In this document: positions 1-9,061 of the stretch, piece by piece
Layout of the letters: each line of letters starts with the position of its first letter
How positions within the stretch are numbered: position 1 is the first letter of the stretch
From: Ectopseudomonas khazarica
Lineage (GTDB): Bacteria; Pseudomonadota; Gammaproteobacteria; Pseudomonadales; Pseudomonadaceae
Direction of reading: 5' to 3'
Assembly (NCBI RefSeq): GCF_004521985.1
Contig: NZ_SBHZ01000004.1
Location: forward strand, 289,963 to 353,962
Length of the DNA stretch: 64,000 nt
The notes under the pieces: model-generated
What the model was told of the DNA's origin: nothing
What the model saw: the letters and a program-made list of their open reading frames with translations, nothing else
The model's database searches: none
Translations under genes and position numbers: made by a program

Positions 1-1
1 C

Positions 2-532
2 AGTTGCAACGGCCAGAGCTTCGTCGAGAACATCCTCTTCACGCACCGTGGCCTCTCCGGCCCGGCGATCCTGCAGATATCGTCCTACTGGCAACCCGGC
101 GACACCCTGCATATCGACCTGCTGCCGCACATCGACCTGCCCGAATGGCTGGCCACGCAGCAGCGCGAGCGAGGCAACAGTGAGCTGAAGACCCTGCTGG
201 CCGAGCTGTTCACCCGCAAGATGGCGACGCTGCTGGTCGACAGCTGGTTCGTCAACAAGCCACTGAAGCAGTACACCCCGGCGGAACTGACGGCGATCGC
301 CGAGCGCCTGTCCGACTGGCAACTGGTACCGGCCGGCACCGAGGGCTATCGCACCGCCGAGGTCACCCTGGGCGGGATCGACACCCACGAGGTGTCCTCG
401 AAGACCCTGGAGTCGCTCAAGGTCCCGGGGCTGTACTTCATCGGCGAGGTGCTGGACGTCACCGGGCATCTCGGCGGCTTCAACTTCCAGTGGGCCTGGG
501 CCTCGGGCTACGCCGCCGCCCAGTTCGTCTAG
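2..532 (+). CDS. YhiN/HI0933-family FAD-dependent oxidoreductase, C-terminal part
   Basis: Open at the left edge, so only the last 176 residues are seen. The visible part has the stretch FTHRGLSGPAILQIS near its start and GLYFIGEVLDVTGHLGGFN near its end. Both are typical of the HI0933/YhiN flavoprotein family (often labelled aminoacetone oxidase family FAD-binding enzyme); the second is the C-terminal FAD-binding loop. The substrate of this family is not firmly known. The gene ends 86 bases before the next start on the same strand. Family assignment rests on motif recognition; the N-terminal dinucleotide-binding motif lies outside the window. Confidence 0.85.
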   Translation, partial: SCNGQSFVENILFTHRGLSGPAILQISSYWQPGDTLHIDLLPHIDLPEWLATQQRERGNSELKTLLAELFTRKMATLLVDSWFVNKPLKQYTPAELTAIAERLSDWQLVPAGTEGYRTAEVTLGGIDTHEVSSKTLESLKVPGLYFIGEVLDVTGHLGGFNFQWAWASGYAAAQFV

Positions 533-618
533 CAGAAGGGCGGGAACTGCCGGGGCAGCGCGCACTCTGCTACATACAGCACATGCGCCCGTGCGCGCCA
601 CAAGGACAGTCCCGCCCC

Positions 619-2436
619 ATGACCCTCGAACAAGGCCAGATCTTCGCCATTCTCGTCGCCAGCATGGGGCTGTTCATCTGGGGCCGCTGGCGGCACGATG
701 TGGTGGCCCTCGGTGCCCTGCTGGCCTGTGTCATCGTCGGCCTGGTGCCCGAGCGCGAGGCCTTCACCGGCTTCGGCCACCCGGCGGTGATCACCGTGGC
801 CTGCGTGCTGGTACTCAGCTACGGCCTGCAACGTACCGGCGCGGTCAACCGCCTGGCCCTGCGCCTGATCCCCAGTGGCTCCGGCGTACTGCTGTCGATC
901 GCCGCCCTGACCGGCCTGGGCGCCCTGCTGTCGGCGTTCATGAACAACGTCGGCGCCCTCGCCCTGCTGATGCCCATCGCCCTGCAGATCGCCTCGCGTC
1001 TGGAAATGCCGCCAGGACGCATCCTCATGCCGCTGGCCTTCGGCACCATCCTCGGCGGCATGACCACGCTGATCGGCACGCCACCGAACCTGATCGTCTC
1101 CAGCTTTCGCGCACAGCACGGCGACGGCCCCTTCGCCATGTTCGACTTCAGCCCGGTCGGTGTCGCCGTGGCGCTGGCCGGCGTGCTGTTCATCACCCTG
1201 CTTGGCTGGCGCCTGGTTCCCAGACGCGAGGTCGGCAATGCCGCCAGCTTCGATACCGGCCACTACCTGACCGAGGCCCGGGTCAAGGAAGGTGGCGTGG
1301 CACAGGGCAAGACCCTGCGCGAGATCGAGCAGTTGCTCGACGAAGCCGACGCCCAGGTGGTCGCCATGGTGCGCAACAAGCTGCGCCTGAGCGCGCCCAA
1401 CCCGCGCCGGGTGCTGCAGGCCGACGACGTGCTGGTGATCGAGGCCGACCCGGAGGAACTGGGTGAAGTACTCAGCCAGCTGGACCTGCTGCTGGAGGCC
1501 GCACGCGAGGCCGAAGAAGCGGAACAACGCGAGGAGCAGGACAACGACAAGGACGCGGAAAAGAAGGACAGCAACGGCGACGAACGCACCCTGCTGGAAC
1601 TGCTGGTCAAGCCGGACTCGTCGCTGATCGGACGTTCCGCCAGCAGCACGCGCCTGCGCAGCCGCTACGCCATCAACCTGCTGGCCATCTCGCGCCAGAG
1701 CCATCGTTCGATCAAGCGCCTGCGTTCGACCCTCATCCAGAACGGTGACGTGCTGCTGATGCAGGGCAGCGCCGAGGACATCGGCGAGTTCGCCAACGAC
1801 TACGGCTGCGTGCCCCTGGCGGCGCGCGCCATCAACATCCCCGACCCGCGCCAGGCCAACCTGGCCCTCGGCATCATGCTCCTGGCCATTGCCGCGGCGG
1901 CCTTCGGCCTGCTCTCTGCGGCGATAGCCTTCGCCACCGGCGTACTGGCCTACATGCTGCTGCGCCTGGTGCCCCTGCGCGCCGTCTATGAGGCCATCGA
2001 CTGGCCGGTGATCGTCCTGCTCGGCGCCCTGATTCCGGTGGCCGGGGCGATGTCATCGAGCGGCGCAGCCGACCTGCTGGCCCGCCTGCTGATGGAGCAC
2101 CTGGCCCAGGGCAATCCGATCATCGTCGTCACCCTGCTGCTGGTGGTGACCATGACCCTGTCGGACTTCATGAACAACGCCGCTACCGCCGCCGTGATGT
2201 GCCCGATCGCCCTGAGCGCCGCGAGCCAGCTCGGCGTCAGCCCGGATGCGCTGCTGATGGCCGTGGCCATCGGTGCCTCGTGCTCGTTCCTGACCCCCAT
2301 CGGTCACCAGAACAACACACTGATCCTCAGCCCCGGCGGCTTTCGCTTCGGCGACTACTGGCGCCTGGGCCTGCCACTGGAGATTCTCGTGGTCGCGCTG
2401 AGCGTACCGATGCTGCTGTGGGTCTGGCCGCTGTAA
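619..2436 (+). CDS. SLC13-type (ArsB/NhaD-like) permease with two central TrkA-C domains
   Basis: 605-residue inner-membrane transporter. N-terminal and C-terminal hydrophobic halves each carry the SLC13-like signature: MNNVGALALLMPIAL then TTLIGTPPNLIVSS in the first half, and FMNNAATAAVMCPIAL then FLTPIGHQNNTLI in the second. Between them, around residues 219-290 and 325-400, lie two TrkA-C/RCK-C ligand-binding domains joined by a very acidic linker (residues about 294-324, rich in E, D and K). This domain order is common in bacterial SLC13-family sodium/anion (sulfate or dicarboxylate) transporters; the substrate cannot be read from sequence. Start chosen at 619, where MTLEQGQIF leads into the first membrane segment; an upstream in-frame ATG at 490 would overlap the previous gene. 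Converges with the next gene, 7 bases away. Confidence 0.88.
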   Translation: MTLEQGQIFAILVASMGLFIWGRWRHDVVALGALLACVIVGLVPEREAFTGFGHPAVITVACVLVLSYGLQRTGAVNRLALRLIPSGSGVLLSIAALTGLGALLSAFMNNVGALALLMPIALQIASRLEMPPGRILMPLAFGTILGGMTTLIGTPPNLIVSSFRAQHGDGPFAMFDFSPVGVAVALAGVLFITLLGWRLVPRREVGNAASFDTGHYLTEARVKEGGVAQGKTLREIEQLLDEADAQVVAMVRNKLRLSAPNPRRVLQADDVLVIEADPEELGEVLSQLDLLLEAAREAEEAEQREEQDNDKDAEKKDSNGDERTLLELLVKPDSSLIGRSASSTRLRSRYAINLLAISRQSHRSIKRLRSTLIQNGDVLLMQGSAEDIGEFANDYGCVPLAARAINIPDPRQANLALGIMLLAIAAAAFGLLSAAIAFATGVLAYMLLRLVPLRAVYEAIDWPVIVLLGALIPVAGAMSSSGAADLLARLLMEHLAQGNPIIVVTLLLVVTMTLSDFMNNAATAAVMCPIALSAASQLGVSPDALLMAVAIGASCSFLTPIGHQNNTLILSPGGFRFGDYWRLGLPLEILVVALSVPMLLWVWPL

Positions 2437-2443
2437 CGGTTCT

Positions 2444-3202
2444 TCAGGGCGGCAGCGGCAGGCCGGGCAGCCATTTGTGGTAGATGGCGGCGAAGCTGCC
2501 ATCGGCCTTCATCGCATCGAGCGCCTGTTGCCAGCGCGCCAGCAATCGCGGGTCGGTGTCCTGCGAAAAGGCGATGTAGGAATCACTGTGCAGGAACACC
2601 AGCAGTTGCTCCACCTCCCCCACGGCCAGCCCGCCACCGTCGAGCAGGGCATTGAGGCTGAGGTCATCCAGCGCCATCAGCTTGACCCGGCCACGCTTGA
2701 GCATGCGTATTACCTGGTCCGGGCCCGCCACCGGATACAGGTTGGTGAAGCCATGCGCCAGCAGGTGCTGATGGCTGTACCAGTCACGCGGTACCGCGAT
2801 CTTGCCCACCTGGCGGGCCTGCTCGAAGTCATCCAGCTGCAGCCCGTTCCTGCGCAGGGCATAGAAGGACGTGGTATTGCGCGTCAGCGGCCCGACCCAG
2901 TGAAACAGCTTCTCGCGCTCGGGGATGCGCATCGTGACGAACAACCCGGTATTCGGCCTGACCTGCGCCTGCTGGTAACCCCGTGCCCAGGGCACGACCT
3001 CGATGGGCGCCGTGTCGCCGGTGCGCCGCATGATCTCGAGCACCACCTCGGTGGCCAGACCGGTCGGCTTGCCATCGTCCCGGCTGAAGTTGATCGGCGG
3101 GTACTCTTCGGTATACAGCCGCAAGCCTTCGGCCTGCGCAACGCCCTGGAAACCGAAGCCAACGAGCAACGCCAACAACACATGCACATAGCGAGCGAAC
3201 AC
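2444..3202 (-). CDS. Orphan periplasmic solute-binding protein (SBP_bac_3 family)
   Basis: About 252 residues. A signal peptide (FARYVHVLLALLVGFGFQGVAQA) is followed by EGLRLYTEEYPPINF, the usual opening of family 3 amino-acid-type binding proteins, and later by IPEREKLFHWVGPL, a stretch common in the HisJ/GlnH-like group found next to signalling genes in Pseudomonas. I chose the GTG at 3202 because it has a GAGG ribosome site 8 bases upstream and gives a clean signal peptide. The ATG at 3232 adds an acidic extension and lacks a ribosome site. No permease or ATPase gene is adjacent, so the partner transporter, if any, is elsewhere. The ligand is unknown. Confidence 0.8.
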   Translation of the reverse strand: MFARYVHVLLALLVGFGFQGVAQAEGLRLYTEEYPPINFSRDDGKPTGLATEVVLEIMRRTGDTAPIEVVPWARGYQQAQVRPNTGLFVTMRIPEREKLFHWVGPLTRNTTSFYALRRNGLQLDDFEQARQVGKIAVPRDWYSHQHLLAHGFTNLYPVAGPDQVIRMLKRGRVKLMALDDLSLNALLDGGGLAVGEVEQLLVFLHSDSYIAFSQDTDPRLLARWQQALDAMKADGSFAAIYHKWLPGLPLPP

Positions 3203-3307
3203 GGCCGTATCCTCAAGCGCGAGATACCTCATTCAGCTTAGTCAGTGCACGCGCCGCCTGCCGCCAACGCTGGCGAACGGCGTGATACAGGACGACATCC
3301 CCTGCGG

Positions 3308-4429
3308 CTAGAGCTGCTCGAGCAGGCTGGCCGGTGAATGGAATTTCAACCCGTGCGCCTCGGCGACGCTGCCGCAGGTGATCACGCCGCGCGCGACATT
3401 GAGACCGGCAAGCAGATGCGCATCGTCCTCCAGCGCCCTGCGCGTGCCCTTCTGCGCCAGCGCCACGACAAAGGGCAAGGTGGCGTTGTTCAGCGCCAGG
3501 GTCGAGGTGCGCGCGACCGCCCCCGGCATGTTGGCCACGCAGTAATGCACGACATCGTCGACCACGTAGGTGGGCTCGGCATGCGTGGTGGCATGCGAGG
3601 TCTCGGCGCAGCCCCCCTGGTCGATGGCCACGTCCACCAGCACAGCCCCGGCCTTCATCCGCTTGACCATCTCGGCGGTGACCAGCTTGGGCGCCGCCGC
3701 GCCGGGAATCAGCACACCACCGATCACCAGGTCGGCGGCAAGCACCTGCTCGCGCACCGCCGCGCGGGTCGAGTAGAGCGTGGTGATGCGGTTGCCGTAC
3801 TGGCTGTCGAGGCGGCGCAGGGCGTCCACGCTGCGGTCCAGCACGGTGACATCCGCCCCCAGCCCTACCGCCATCGCCAGCGCATGGCTGCCGACCACGC
3901 CGCCGCCAAGAATCACCACCTTGCCAGGCGCCACGCCCGGCACGCCACCAAGCAGCACGCCACGGCCGCCGCGCGCCTTCTCCAGGCAGCCGGCGCCGGC
4001 CTGGATCGACATGCGCCCGGCCACCTCCGACATCGGCGCCAGCAACGGCAAGCGCCCCTGTGCATCGGTGACCGTCTCGTAGGCAATACAGGTAGCGCCG
4101 CCGGCCATCAGCTCTTCAGTCTGCGGACGATCGGGGGCCAGGTGCAGGTAGGTGAACAGCGTGTGCTGCGGCCGCAGCTTGGCGCGTTCCACCGCCAGGG
4201 GCTCCTTGACCTTGACGATCAACTGCCCCTGCTGGAACACCTCGCTCGAATGGCTGGCGATCTGGGCGCCCGCCTCACGGTAATCCTCGTCGGCGAAGCC
4301 GATGGCCGCACCGGCCTGGGTCTCGACCCATACCTCATGCCCCAGGGCCGTCAGCTCGGCAACCGATTGCGGCGTAAGGCCGACGCGATATTCGTGGTTC
4401 TTGATTTCCTTGGGTACGCCGATTCGCAT
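3308..4429 (-). CDS. ald: Alanine dehydrogenase
   Basis: 373 residues, the usual length. Catalyses reversible NAD-dependent oxidative deamination of L-alanine to pyruvate and ammonium in the cytoplasm. The N-terminus [20 protein letters not shown] contains the substrate-binding Arg and the KE(I/T)KNxExRV signature. [28 protein letters not shown] is the Rossmann NAD site, and the gene continues through [36 protein letters not shown], with a conserved His. Start 4429 is favoured over 4441 because GGAG sits about 7 bases upstream. Monocistronic by spacing; a 253-base structured gap lies upstream (see separate entry). Confidence 0.95.
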   Translation of the reverse strand: MRIGVPKEIKNHEYRVGLTPQSVAELTALGHEVWVETQAGAAIGFADEDYREAGAQIASHSSEVFQQGQLIVKVKEPLAVERAKLRPQHTLFTYLHLAPDRPQTEELMAGGATCIAYETVTDAQGRLPLLAPMSEVAGRMSIQAGAGCLEKARGGRGVLLGGVPGVAPGKVVILGGGVVGSHALAMAVGLGADVTVLDRSVDALRRLDSQYGNRITTLYSTRAAVREQVLAADLVIGGVLIPGAAAPKLVTAEMVKRMKAGAVLVDVAIDQGGCAETSHATTHAEPTYVVDDVVHYCVANMPGAVARTSTLALNNATLPFVVALAQKGTRRALEDDAHLLAGLNVARGVITCGSVAEAHGLKFHSPASLLEQL

Positions 4430-4682
4430 GACCGTCTCCAACCATTGCGGGCCAACAACCTCAAGTCTAGGAAAACGTGCGGCAGCTCACAGGAAAATCC
4501 ATGAGAAATTTCGGCGCCGGCGTATTGATGGGGGAAGCCATGCGGACCGCGAGGCGCCAGACCGAGAGCAATCAGGCGCCACGCAGCGGTAGCCGCTGAC
4601 GGGTCCGAAGGAGAAACTCCAGCCGGCCAGACAGCGCGTGCCGGACGAGGCCCGGCACTCGGGTTCGCCGGTACGGCTACCG
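4430..4682. other. Structured gap between ald and the glutathione-transferase pair
   Basis: No gene is visible. Read on the minus strand, the gap carries several tight inverted repeats in a row: GCCGG...CCGGC, GGAG-TTT-CTCC, CAGCGG-CTA-CCGCTG, and two GGCGCC boxes. Nearer to ald are two adjacent palindromes, GAAATTTC (4505-4512) and CGGCGCCG (4513-4520), which could be operator sites. The upstream hairpins may end the glutathione-transferase transcript or form part of an ald leader. No T-tract terminator is present. Confidence 0.35.
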
Positions 4683-5366
4683 TCACTGCCCGAACAGCAG
4701 CTTGCGCGCTTCGGCGGTCAGCAGTGCCTGGGGGTCTTCGTTGACCTTCTCCACCAGCGCATAGGCCCGTTGCACGGCCGGGCGTGCGCCGATGCGTTCG
4801 AGCCAGGCGGCCATGTTGGGGAAGTCCTCCAGCCGCTGCCGCTGCATTTCCCACAGCTTGGCCCAGGGATAGATGGCCATGTCGGCGATGGAGTAGTCGC
4901 CCGCCACGTACTCGCGCCCGGCCAGCTGGCGATCCAGCACGCCGTACAGTCGCGCGGTCTCTTTCACGTAGCGCTCGATGGCATAGGGAATCGGCTCCGG
5001 CGCGTAACGCACGAAATGGTGGTTCTGCCCCGCCATCGGTCCGACACCGCCCATCTGCCAGTACAGCCACTGCAGGACCTCGAAGCGGGCACGCGTCTCG
5101 CTCGGCAGGAACTGGCCACTCTTGTCCGCCAGGTATTCGAGGATCGCCCCGGACTCGAACAGGGCGATGGGCTCGCCGCCGTCGGCCGGGGCATGATCGA
5201 CGATGGCCGGAATGCGGTTGTTCGGTGCGATCTTGAGGAATTCGGGGGCGAACTGCTCGCCCTTGCCGATATGCACCGGGCGCACGCTGTACTCCAGCCC
5301 GGTTTCCTCGAGCAGGATGCTGACCTTGTGACCGTTCGGGGTGGTCCAGTAGTAAAGGTCGATCAT
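4683..5366 (-). CDS. yfcG: YfcG-like glutathione transferase / disulfide-bond oxidoreductase
   Basis: 227 residues. N-terminal thioredoxin-like domain MIDLYYWTTPNGHKVSILLEE with the TPNGHK active-site segment, then PNNRIPAIVDHAPADGGEP and LFESGAILEYLA (glutathione-binding SNAIL/TRAIL-like region), followed by the helical C-terminal domain containing QMGGVGPMAGQNHHF and the SIADMAIYPW capping motif. These strings match E. coli YfcG (nu-class, glutathione-dependent disulfide reductase) closely from memory. It is the second gene of a two-gene operon: its ATG overlaps the stop of the preceding glutathione-transferase gene (ATGA), so translation is probably coupled. Confidence 0.9.
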   Translation of the reverse strand: MIDLYYWTTPNGHKVSILLEETGLEYSVRPVHIGKGEQFAPEFLKIAPNNRIPAIVDHAPADGGEPIALFESGAILEYLADKSGQFLPSETRARFEVLQWLYWQMGGVGPMAGQNHHFVRYAPEPIPYAIERYVKETARLYGVLDRQLAGREYVAGDYSIADMAIYPWAKLWEMQRQRLEDFPNMAAWLERIGARPAVQRAYALVEKVNEDPQALLTAEARKLLFGQ

Positions 5367-6064
5367 TGGCTTTCCTCCACTTGGGTCGGGGCCCGCCTGA
5401 CCGGGCCGTGAGTGCTTTCGTAAGCCTGCAGAATGCGCGAGAACCAGGCGCCGAAGGCCGAATCATCGGCCCAGGGCTGCACGCCCAGGCACCAGGCCCA
5501 GAACATCAGCCCGGCCAGCAGGTAGTCGCAACCACCTGCTTCCTGGCCATCCAGGTACGGCTGCTCGCTCAACCAGCTCTCCAGCGGGGCGATGGCCTCG
5601 CGAAACAGCCGCTCGCCGCCTTCCGGGTCGGCGAACGCCTCCAGACTCATGCCCAGCGCCTTCTCCCGGGTGCTGCGGAAATAGTCACGGTCGACCGGGT
5701 CGATCACCTGCCAGACGCGTGGCACCAGCATCTTCAGCAGCGGCATGCGCACCGCATGGAAGCTCAACTTCTCGACCAGGCGTGCCCGTTGGCTCGCCTG
5801 CGCGTCGCCCAGCAAGGGCTGCGCCGGGTAGCGTCGGTCGAGGTAGGCGAAAATGGCCAGGCTGTCGTTGATCGTTTCGTCGCCATCGGTCAGCACCGGC
5901 ACCAGCTTCTGCCCGGAGAAGGCGATCGCCTCCTTGTCGGTGAAGTGAATCGGCCGGCTCTGCCAATCCAGCCCCTTGTGGGCCAGCGCCAGACGCACTC
6001 GCCAGCAGTAGGGTGAGAACAGCAGCTCGCGGTCGGCACCGCACAGTTCGAACAATTCCCGCAT
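5363..6064 (-). CDS. Glutathione S-transferase family protein
   Basis: 233 residues. The N-terminal thioredoxin fold reads ELLFSPYCWRVRLALAHKGLDW, with SPYCW where many beta/omega-like transferases have SPFxxK. KLVPVLTDGDETINDSLAIFAYLD is the glutathione-binding region; a helical C-terminal domain follows. Start at 6064 has GGAAGG about 5 bases upstream. It is the first gene of the pair with yfcG and lies 63 bases downstream of the TetR gene on the same strand. The intervening gap carries a copy of the sequence also found before the TetR gene, suggesting that this pair is repressed by that regulator and induced by an electrophile or similar ligand. The specific substrate is unknown. Confidence 0.85.
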   Translation of the reverse strand: MRELFELCGADRELLFSPYCWRVRLALAHKGLDWQSRPIHFTDKEAIAFSGQKLVPVLTDGDETINDSLAIFAYLDRRYPAQPLLGDAQASQRARLVEKLSFHAVRMPLLKMLVPRVWQVIDPVDRDYFRSTREKALGMSLEAFADPEGGERLFREAIAPLESWLSEQPYLDGQEAGGCDYLLAGLMFWAWCLGVQPWADDSAFGAWFSRILQAYESTHGPVRRAPTQVEESQ

Positions 6065-6076
6065 ATCGCCTTCCTT

Positions 6077-6096
6077 TAAGAACCAATCAGTCCAAA
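6077..6096. promoter_or_regulatory. Putative TetR operator, copy 1 (before the glutathione-transferase operon)
   Basis: Contains GAACCAATCAGTCCA, nearly the same as the site at 6736-6755 (GAACCGATCAGTCCA), flanked by A/T triplets in both. It lies just upstream of the ribosome site of the glutathione-transferase gene. Read on the minus strand the core TGGACTGATTGGTTC resembles, from memory, the NemR-type box TAGACCGATCGGTCTA. Being present twice, once before the regulator and once before the adjacent genes, is the main evidence. Confidence 0.6.
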
Positions 6097-6127
6097 ATTA
6101 AGCGAACGAAGCCCCGCACAGGCGTCT

Positions 6128-6724
6128 TCATACGCTGTTCAAGCTCGCCATCACCACCGCCACGGTGGTTCGAATCGATGCGGCGGGCAGCCCCGACTTG
6201 ACCTGGGTGCGCAGCCCGCTCATCACGCATTGCAGATAGCCGGCCAGCGCCACCCGATCGTCACAGCCGCTCAGCTCGCCGCAAGCGACGGCGCGTTCCA
6301 GCGCCTGTTCGAAAACCTGGCAGATACCGGCCGTGGCCTGCTGCAGGACCGGCACCAGGGCCGGCTCCGACAGCGAAAACTCGTTGGCCACGTTGACCAG
6401 CATGCATCCACGCGGCACGCCATCGGGCCCATCGTCCTCGAGCACGCTGAGCAGACGCTCGCGAATGAAGCCCAGCGGTGATGCGCCGGCGGCCAGTTGC
6501 TCGAGCATCAGGGCACGACGCTGCGCCACGTACAGGCTGAACGCGGCGACGAACCAGGCCTGCTTGCTCGGGTAGGTCTGGTACAGGCTGCTCTTGGACA
6601 GGCCGGTGGCTGCCTGCAGGTCCTGTAGCGACGCGGCTTCATAGCCGCGCTGCCAGAACAGTTGCATGGCATTTTCCAGCGCCCGGTCCGGGCAGAAGCT
6701 CTTGGGGCGTCCACGTGTCGTCAT
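6128..6724 (-). CDS. TetR/AcrR-family transcriptional regulator
   Basis: 198 residues. MTTRGRPKSFCPDRALENAMQLFWQRGYEAASLQDLQAATGLSKSSLYQTYPSKQAWF is a standard TetR N-terminal helix-turn-helix (residues about 8-58); the rest is the variable ligand-binding and dimerisation domain. I chose the ATG at 6724, the RGRPK-type start usual for the family, over the in-frame ATG at 6823, which would cover the operator region. The gene lies upstream of and in the same direction as the two glutathione-transferase genes. Matching operator-like sites before both units suggest autoregulation and control of the pair. Ligand unknown; an electrophile or oxidised thiol signal would fit the targets. Confidence 0.88.
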   Translation of the reverse strand: MTTRGRPKSFCPDRALENAMQLFWQRGYEAASLQDLQAATGLSKSSLYQTYPSKQAWFVAAFSLYVAQRRALMLEQLAAGASPLGFIRERLLSVLEDDGPDGVPRGCMLVNVANEFSLSEPALVPVLQQATAGICQVFEQALERAVACGELSGCDDRVALAGYLQCVMSGLRTQVKSGLPAASIRTTVAVVMASLNSV

Positions 6725-6735
6725 GCCGCGAACTT

Positions 6736-6755
6736 TAGAACCGATCAGTCCATAA
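6736..6755. promoter_or_regulatory. Putative TetR operator, copy 2 (before the TetR gene)
   Basis: Core GAACCGATCAGTCCA, 11-30 bases upstream of the TetR start codon, flanked by TTTA and ATAAA so that the extended site is partly palindromic around GATC. It shares 14 of 15 core bases with the site at 6077-6096. The position would block transcription of the regulator itself and also lies close to the divergent yccS promoter region. Confidence 0.6.
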
Positions 6756-6843
6756 ATCAATCCCACCCCTGCGCGACGTCGCCGATATCCAGTGACCGCC
6801 GAGTTCCGGTAGGCTGCTCGCATCTTCTGCGATCAGGTCCGCC

Positions 6844-9027
6844 ATGCCCCGTCCACGCCTTCGCCAATCACTGCGCCGCCTCTGGGCGCTGGACAAGTTC
6901 AGCGCCAGCCTGCGGGTGTTCATCGCCCTCGCCGGCGCACTGGCACTGTGTGGCTGGCAGGGCTGGACGCATGCGCTGATCCCGCTGTTTCTCGGCATCA
7001 TCGCCAGCGCCCTGACCGAGACCGATGACAGCTGGCAGGGGCGCCTGGGCACGGTGCTGGTGACGCTGGTCTGTTTCAGCGCGGCGGCCTATGCCGTCGA
7101 GTGGCTGTTCCCTTATCCCTGGCTGTTCGTCGCCGCCCTGGCCCTGTCGGCGTTCTGCCTGACCATGCTGGGTGCCCTTGGCGAGCGCTTCGCCACCCTC
7201 GGCTCCGGCACACTGATTCTCGCGGTATACAGCATGATCGGCGTGGAGCAGCGCGGCGGCGTCGCCGGCCTGTGGCTGGAACCCTTGCTGCTGGTGGCCG
7301 GTGCGGCCTGGTATGGCGTGCTGTCGGTGATCTGGCAGGGATTGTTCGCCCATCAGCCGATCCAGCACAGCCTGGCCCGCCTGTTTCGCGAGTTGGGCAA
7401 GTACCTCAAGCTCAAGGCGGCGCTGTTCGAGCCGCTGCGCCAGCTCGATGTCGAGCAGCGACGCCTGGCCCTGGCGCAACAGAACGGCCGGGTGGTGTCG
7501 GCACTCAACGCCGCCAAGGAGATCATTCTGCATCGGGTCGGCAATGGCCGCCCCGGCCCCAAGGTCAATCGCTACCTGAAGCTGTACTTTCTCGCCCAGG
7601 ACATTCACGAGCGCGCCAGCTCGTCACACTACCCCTACAACGAACTGGCCGAGGCCTTCTTCCACAGCGACGTGCTGTTCCGCTGCCAACGCCTGCTGCG
7701 TTTGCATGGCGAAGCCTGCCAACGCCTGGCCGGCGCCATCGAGCTGCGCCAGCCGTTCGAGTACCGCGAACTGTGCAGCCAGGCCCTGGAAGACCTGCAC
7801 GCCTCGCTCGATCACCTGCACCTGCAGAGCAACCCGGCCTGGCGCCACCTGCTGCGCTCACTGGGGGCGCTGGCCGGCAACCTGGCCACCCTCGACCAGT
7901 TGCTCGGCAACGCCAGCAATCCCGACGCCCTGGCCGACGAGCAGGACAGCAGCCTGCTGGACCGCGAGCCACATTCGCTGCGTGAAGTCGGGGAGCGCAT
8001 CAGCCAGCAGCTCACCCCCACCTCGCTGCTGTTCCGCCATGCCCTGCGCCTGTCCATCGCCCTGGCCGCAGGCTATGGCCTGCTGCACCTGATCCACCCG
8101 ACGCAGGGCTACTGGATCCTGTTGACCACGCTGTTCGTCTGCCAACCGAACTACGGCGCCACTCGCCTCAAGCTGGTGCAGCGCATCGCCGGCACGCTGC
8201 TCGGCCTCGGCATCGGCTGGGCGCTGTTCGACCTGTTCCCCGACCCGCGCATCCAGGTGCTGTTCGCGGTGGTCGCCGGGGTAGCGTTCTTCGCCACCCG
8301 CAGCACGCGCTATACGCTGGCCACGGCGGCAATCACCCTGCTGGTGCTGTTCTGCTTCAACCAGATCGGCGACGGTCACGGCCTGTTCATGCCACGCCTG
8401 ATCGACACCCTGCTCGGTGGCCTGCTCGCCGGCCTGGCGGTGTTCCTGATCCTCCCCGACTGGCAGGGTCGGCGCCTGGGCAACATGCTGGCCAACACCC
8501 TGAGCTGCAACAGCGCCTATCTGCGGCAGATCATCGCCCAGTACGCCCAGGGCAAGCGCGATGACCTCGGTTATCGCCTGGCGCGGCGCAACGCGCACAA
8601 TGCCGACGCCGCACTGTCCACGACCCTCGGCAACATGCTCATGGAGCCGGGGCACTTCCGCAAGGACGCCGACCTGGGCTTCCGCTTCCTGGTGCTCTCG
8701 CACACCCTGCTCAGCTACCTCTCGGGACTCGGCGCACACCGCGGCGAGCAACTGCCCCAGGCGACCCAGGCCCAGTTGCTGGAACAGGCCGAGAAACTCG
8801 CCGGCAGCCTGGACGACATCGCCGCCGGCCTGCGCGGCGAGCGGCCACTGGCGATCCACAGTGACGAGGAGCAGACCCTGGCGCAGAACCTGGAGCAGAT
8901 CGCCGATGACGCCGACGAGCGCCAGCGCCTGGTACAGACGCAGTTGGCGCTGATCTGCCGCCAGCTGGCACCGTTGCGGACCTTGGGCGCGCACCTGCAC
9001 AAGGACGCCCGAACCCCGAGGCACTAG
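6844..9027 (+). CDS. yccS: YccS-like FUSC-family inner-membrane protein
   Basis: 727 residues, matching the length of E. coli YccS. Two blocks of membrane segments are present, one near residues 20-170 (FIALAGALALCGWQGW, LFVAALALSAFCLTMLGALG) and one near 400-540 (HALRLSIALAAGYGLLHLIHPTQGYWILLTTLFVCQPNYGATRLKLVQRIAGTLLGLGIGW). The second is the classic FUSC/aromatic-acid-exporter core with the P(T/S)xGYW and R(I/V)xGTxxG motifs. Large soluble regions follow each block. The family is thought to act in efflux, but YccS itself has no settled function. Divergent from the TetR gene, 119 bases apart. Confidence 0.88.
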   Translation: MPRPRLRQSLRRLWALDKFSASLRVFIALAGALALCGWQGWTHALIPLFLGIIASALTETDDSWQGRLGTVLVTLVCFSAAAYAVEWLFPYPWLFVAALALSAFCLTMLGALGERFATLGSGTLILAVYSMIGVEQRGGVAGLWLEPLLLVAGAAWYGVLSVIWQGLFAHQPIQHSLARLFRELGKYLKLKAALFEPLRQLDVEQRRLALAQQNGRVVSALNAAKEIILHRVGNGRPGPKVNRYLKLYFLAQDIHERASSSHYPYNELAEAFFHSDVLFRCQRLLRLHGEACQRLAGAIELRQPFEYRELCSQALEDLHASLDHLHLQSNPAWRHLLRSLGALAGNLATLDQLLGNASNPDALADEQDSSLLDREPHSLREVGERISQQLTPTSLLFRHALRLSIALAAGYGLLHLIHPTQGYWILLTTLFVCQPNYGATRLKLVQRIAGTLLGLGIGWALFDLFPDPRIQVLFAVVAGVAFFATRSTRYTLATAAITLLVLFCFNQIGDGHGLFMPRLIDTLLGGLLAGLAVFLILPDWQGRRLGNMLANTLSCNSAYLRQIIAQYAQGKRDDLGYRLARRNAHNADAALSTTLGNMLMEPGHFRKDADLGFRFLVLSHTLLSYLSGLGAHRGEQLPQATQAQLLEQAEKLAGSLDDIAAGLRGERPLAIHSDEEQTLAQNLEQIADDADERQRLVQTQLALICRQLAPLRTLGAHLHKDARTPRH

Positions 9028-9061
9028 CTGTCACGGGAGGCTTTCTGCCACTATTCGTGGC

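Noticed and set aside
4540..4640. Strings on the plus strand resembling parts of a glycine riboswitch (GACCGAGAGCAATCAGGC, TCCGAAGGAGAAACTCC)
   Set aside because: The conserved CTCAGGCAAA-GGAC segments are missing, the pairing does not follow the aptamer, and no plus-strand gene lies downstream.
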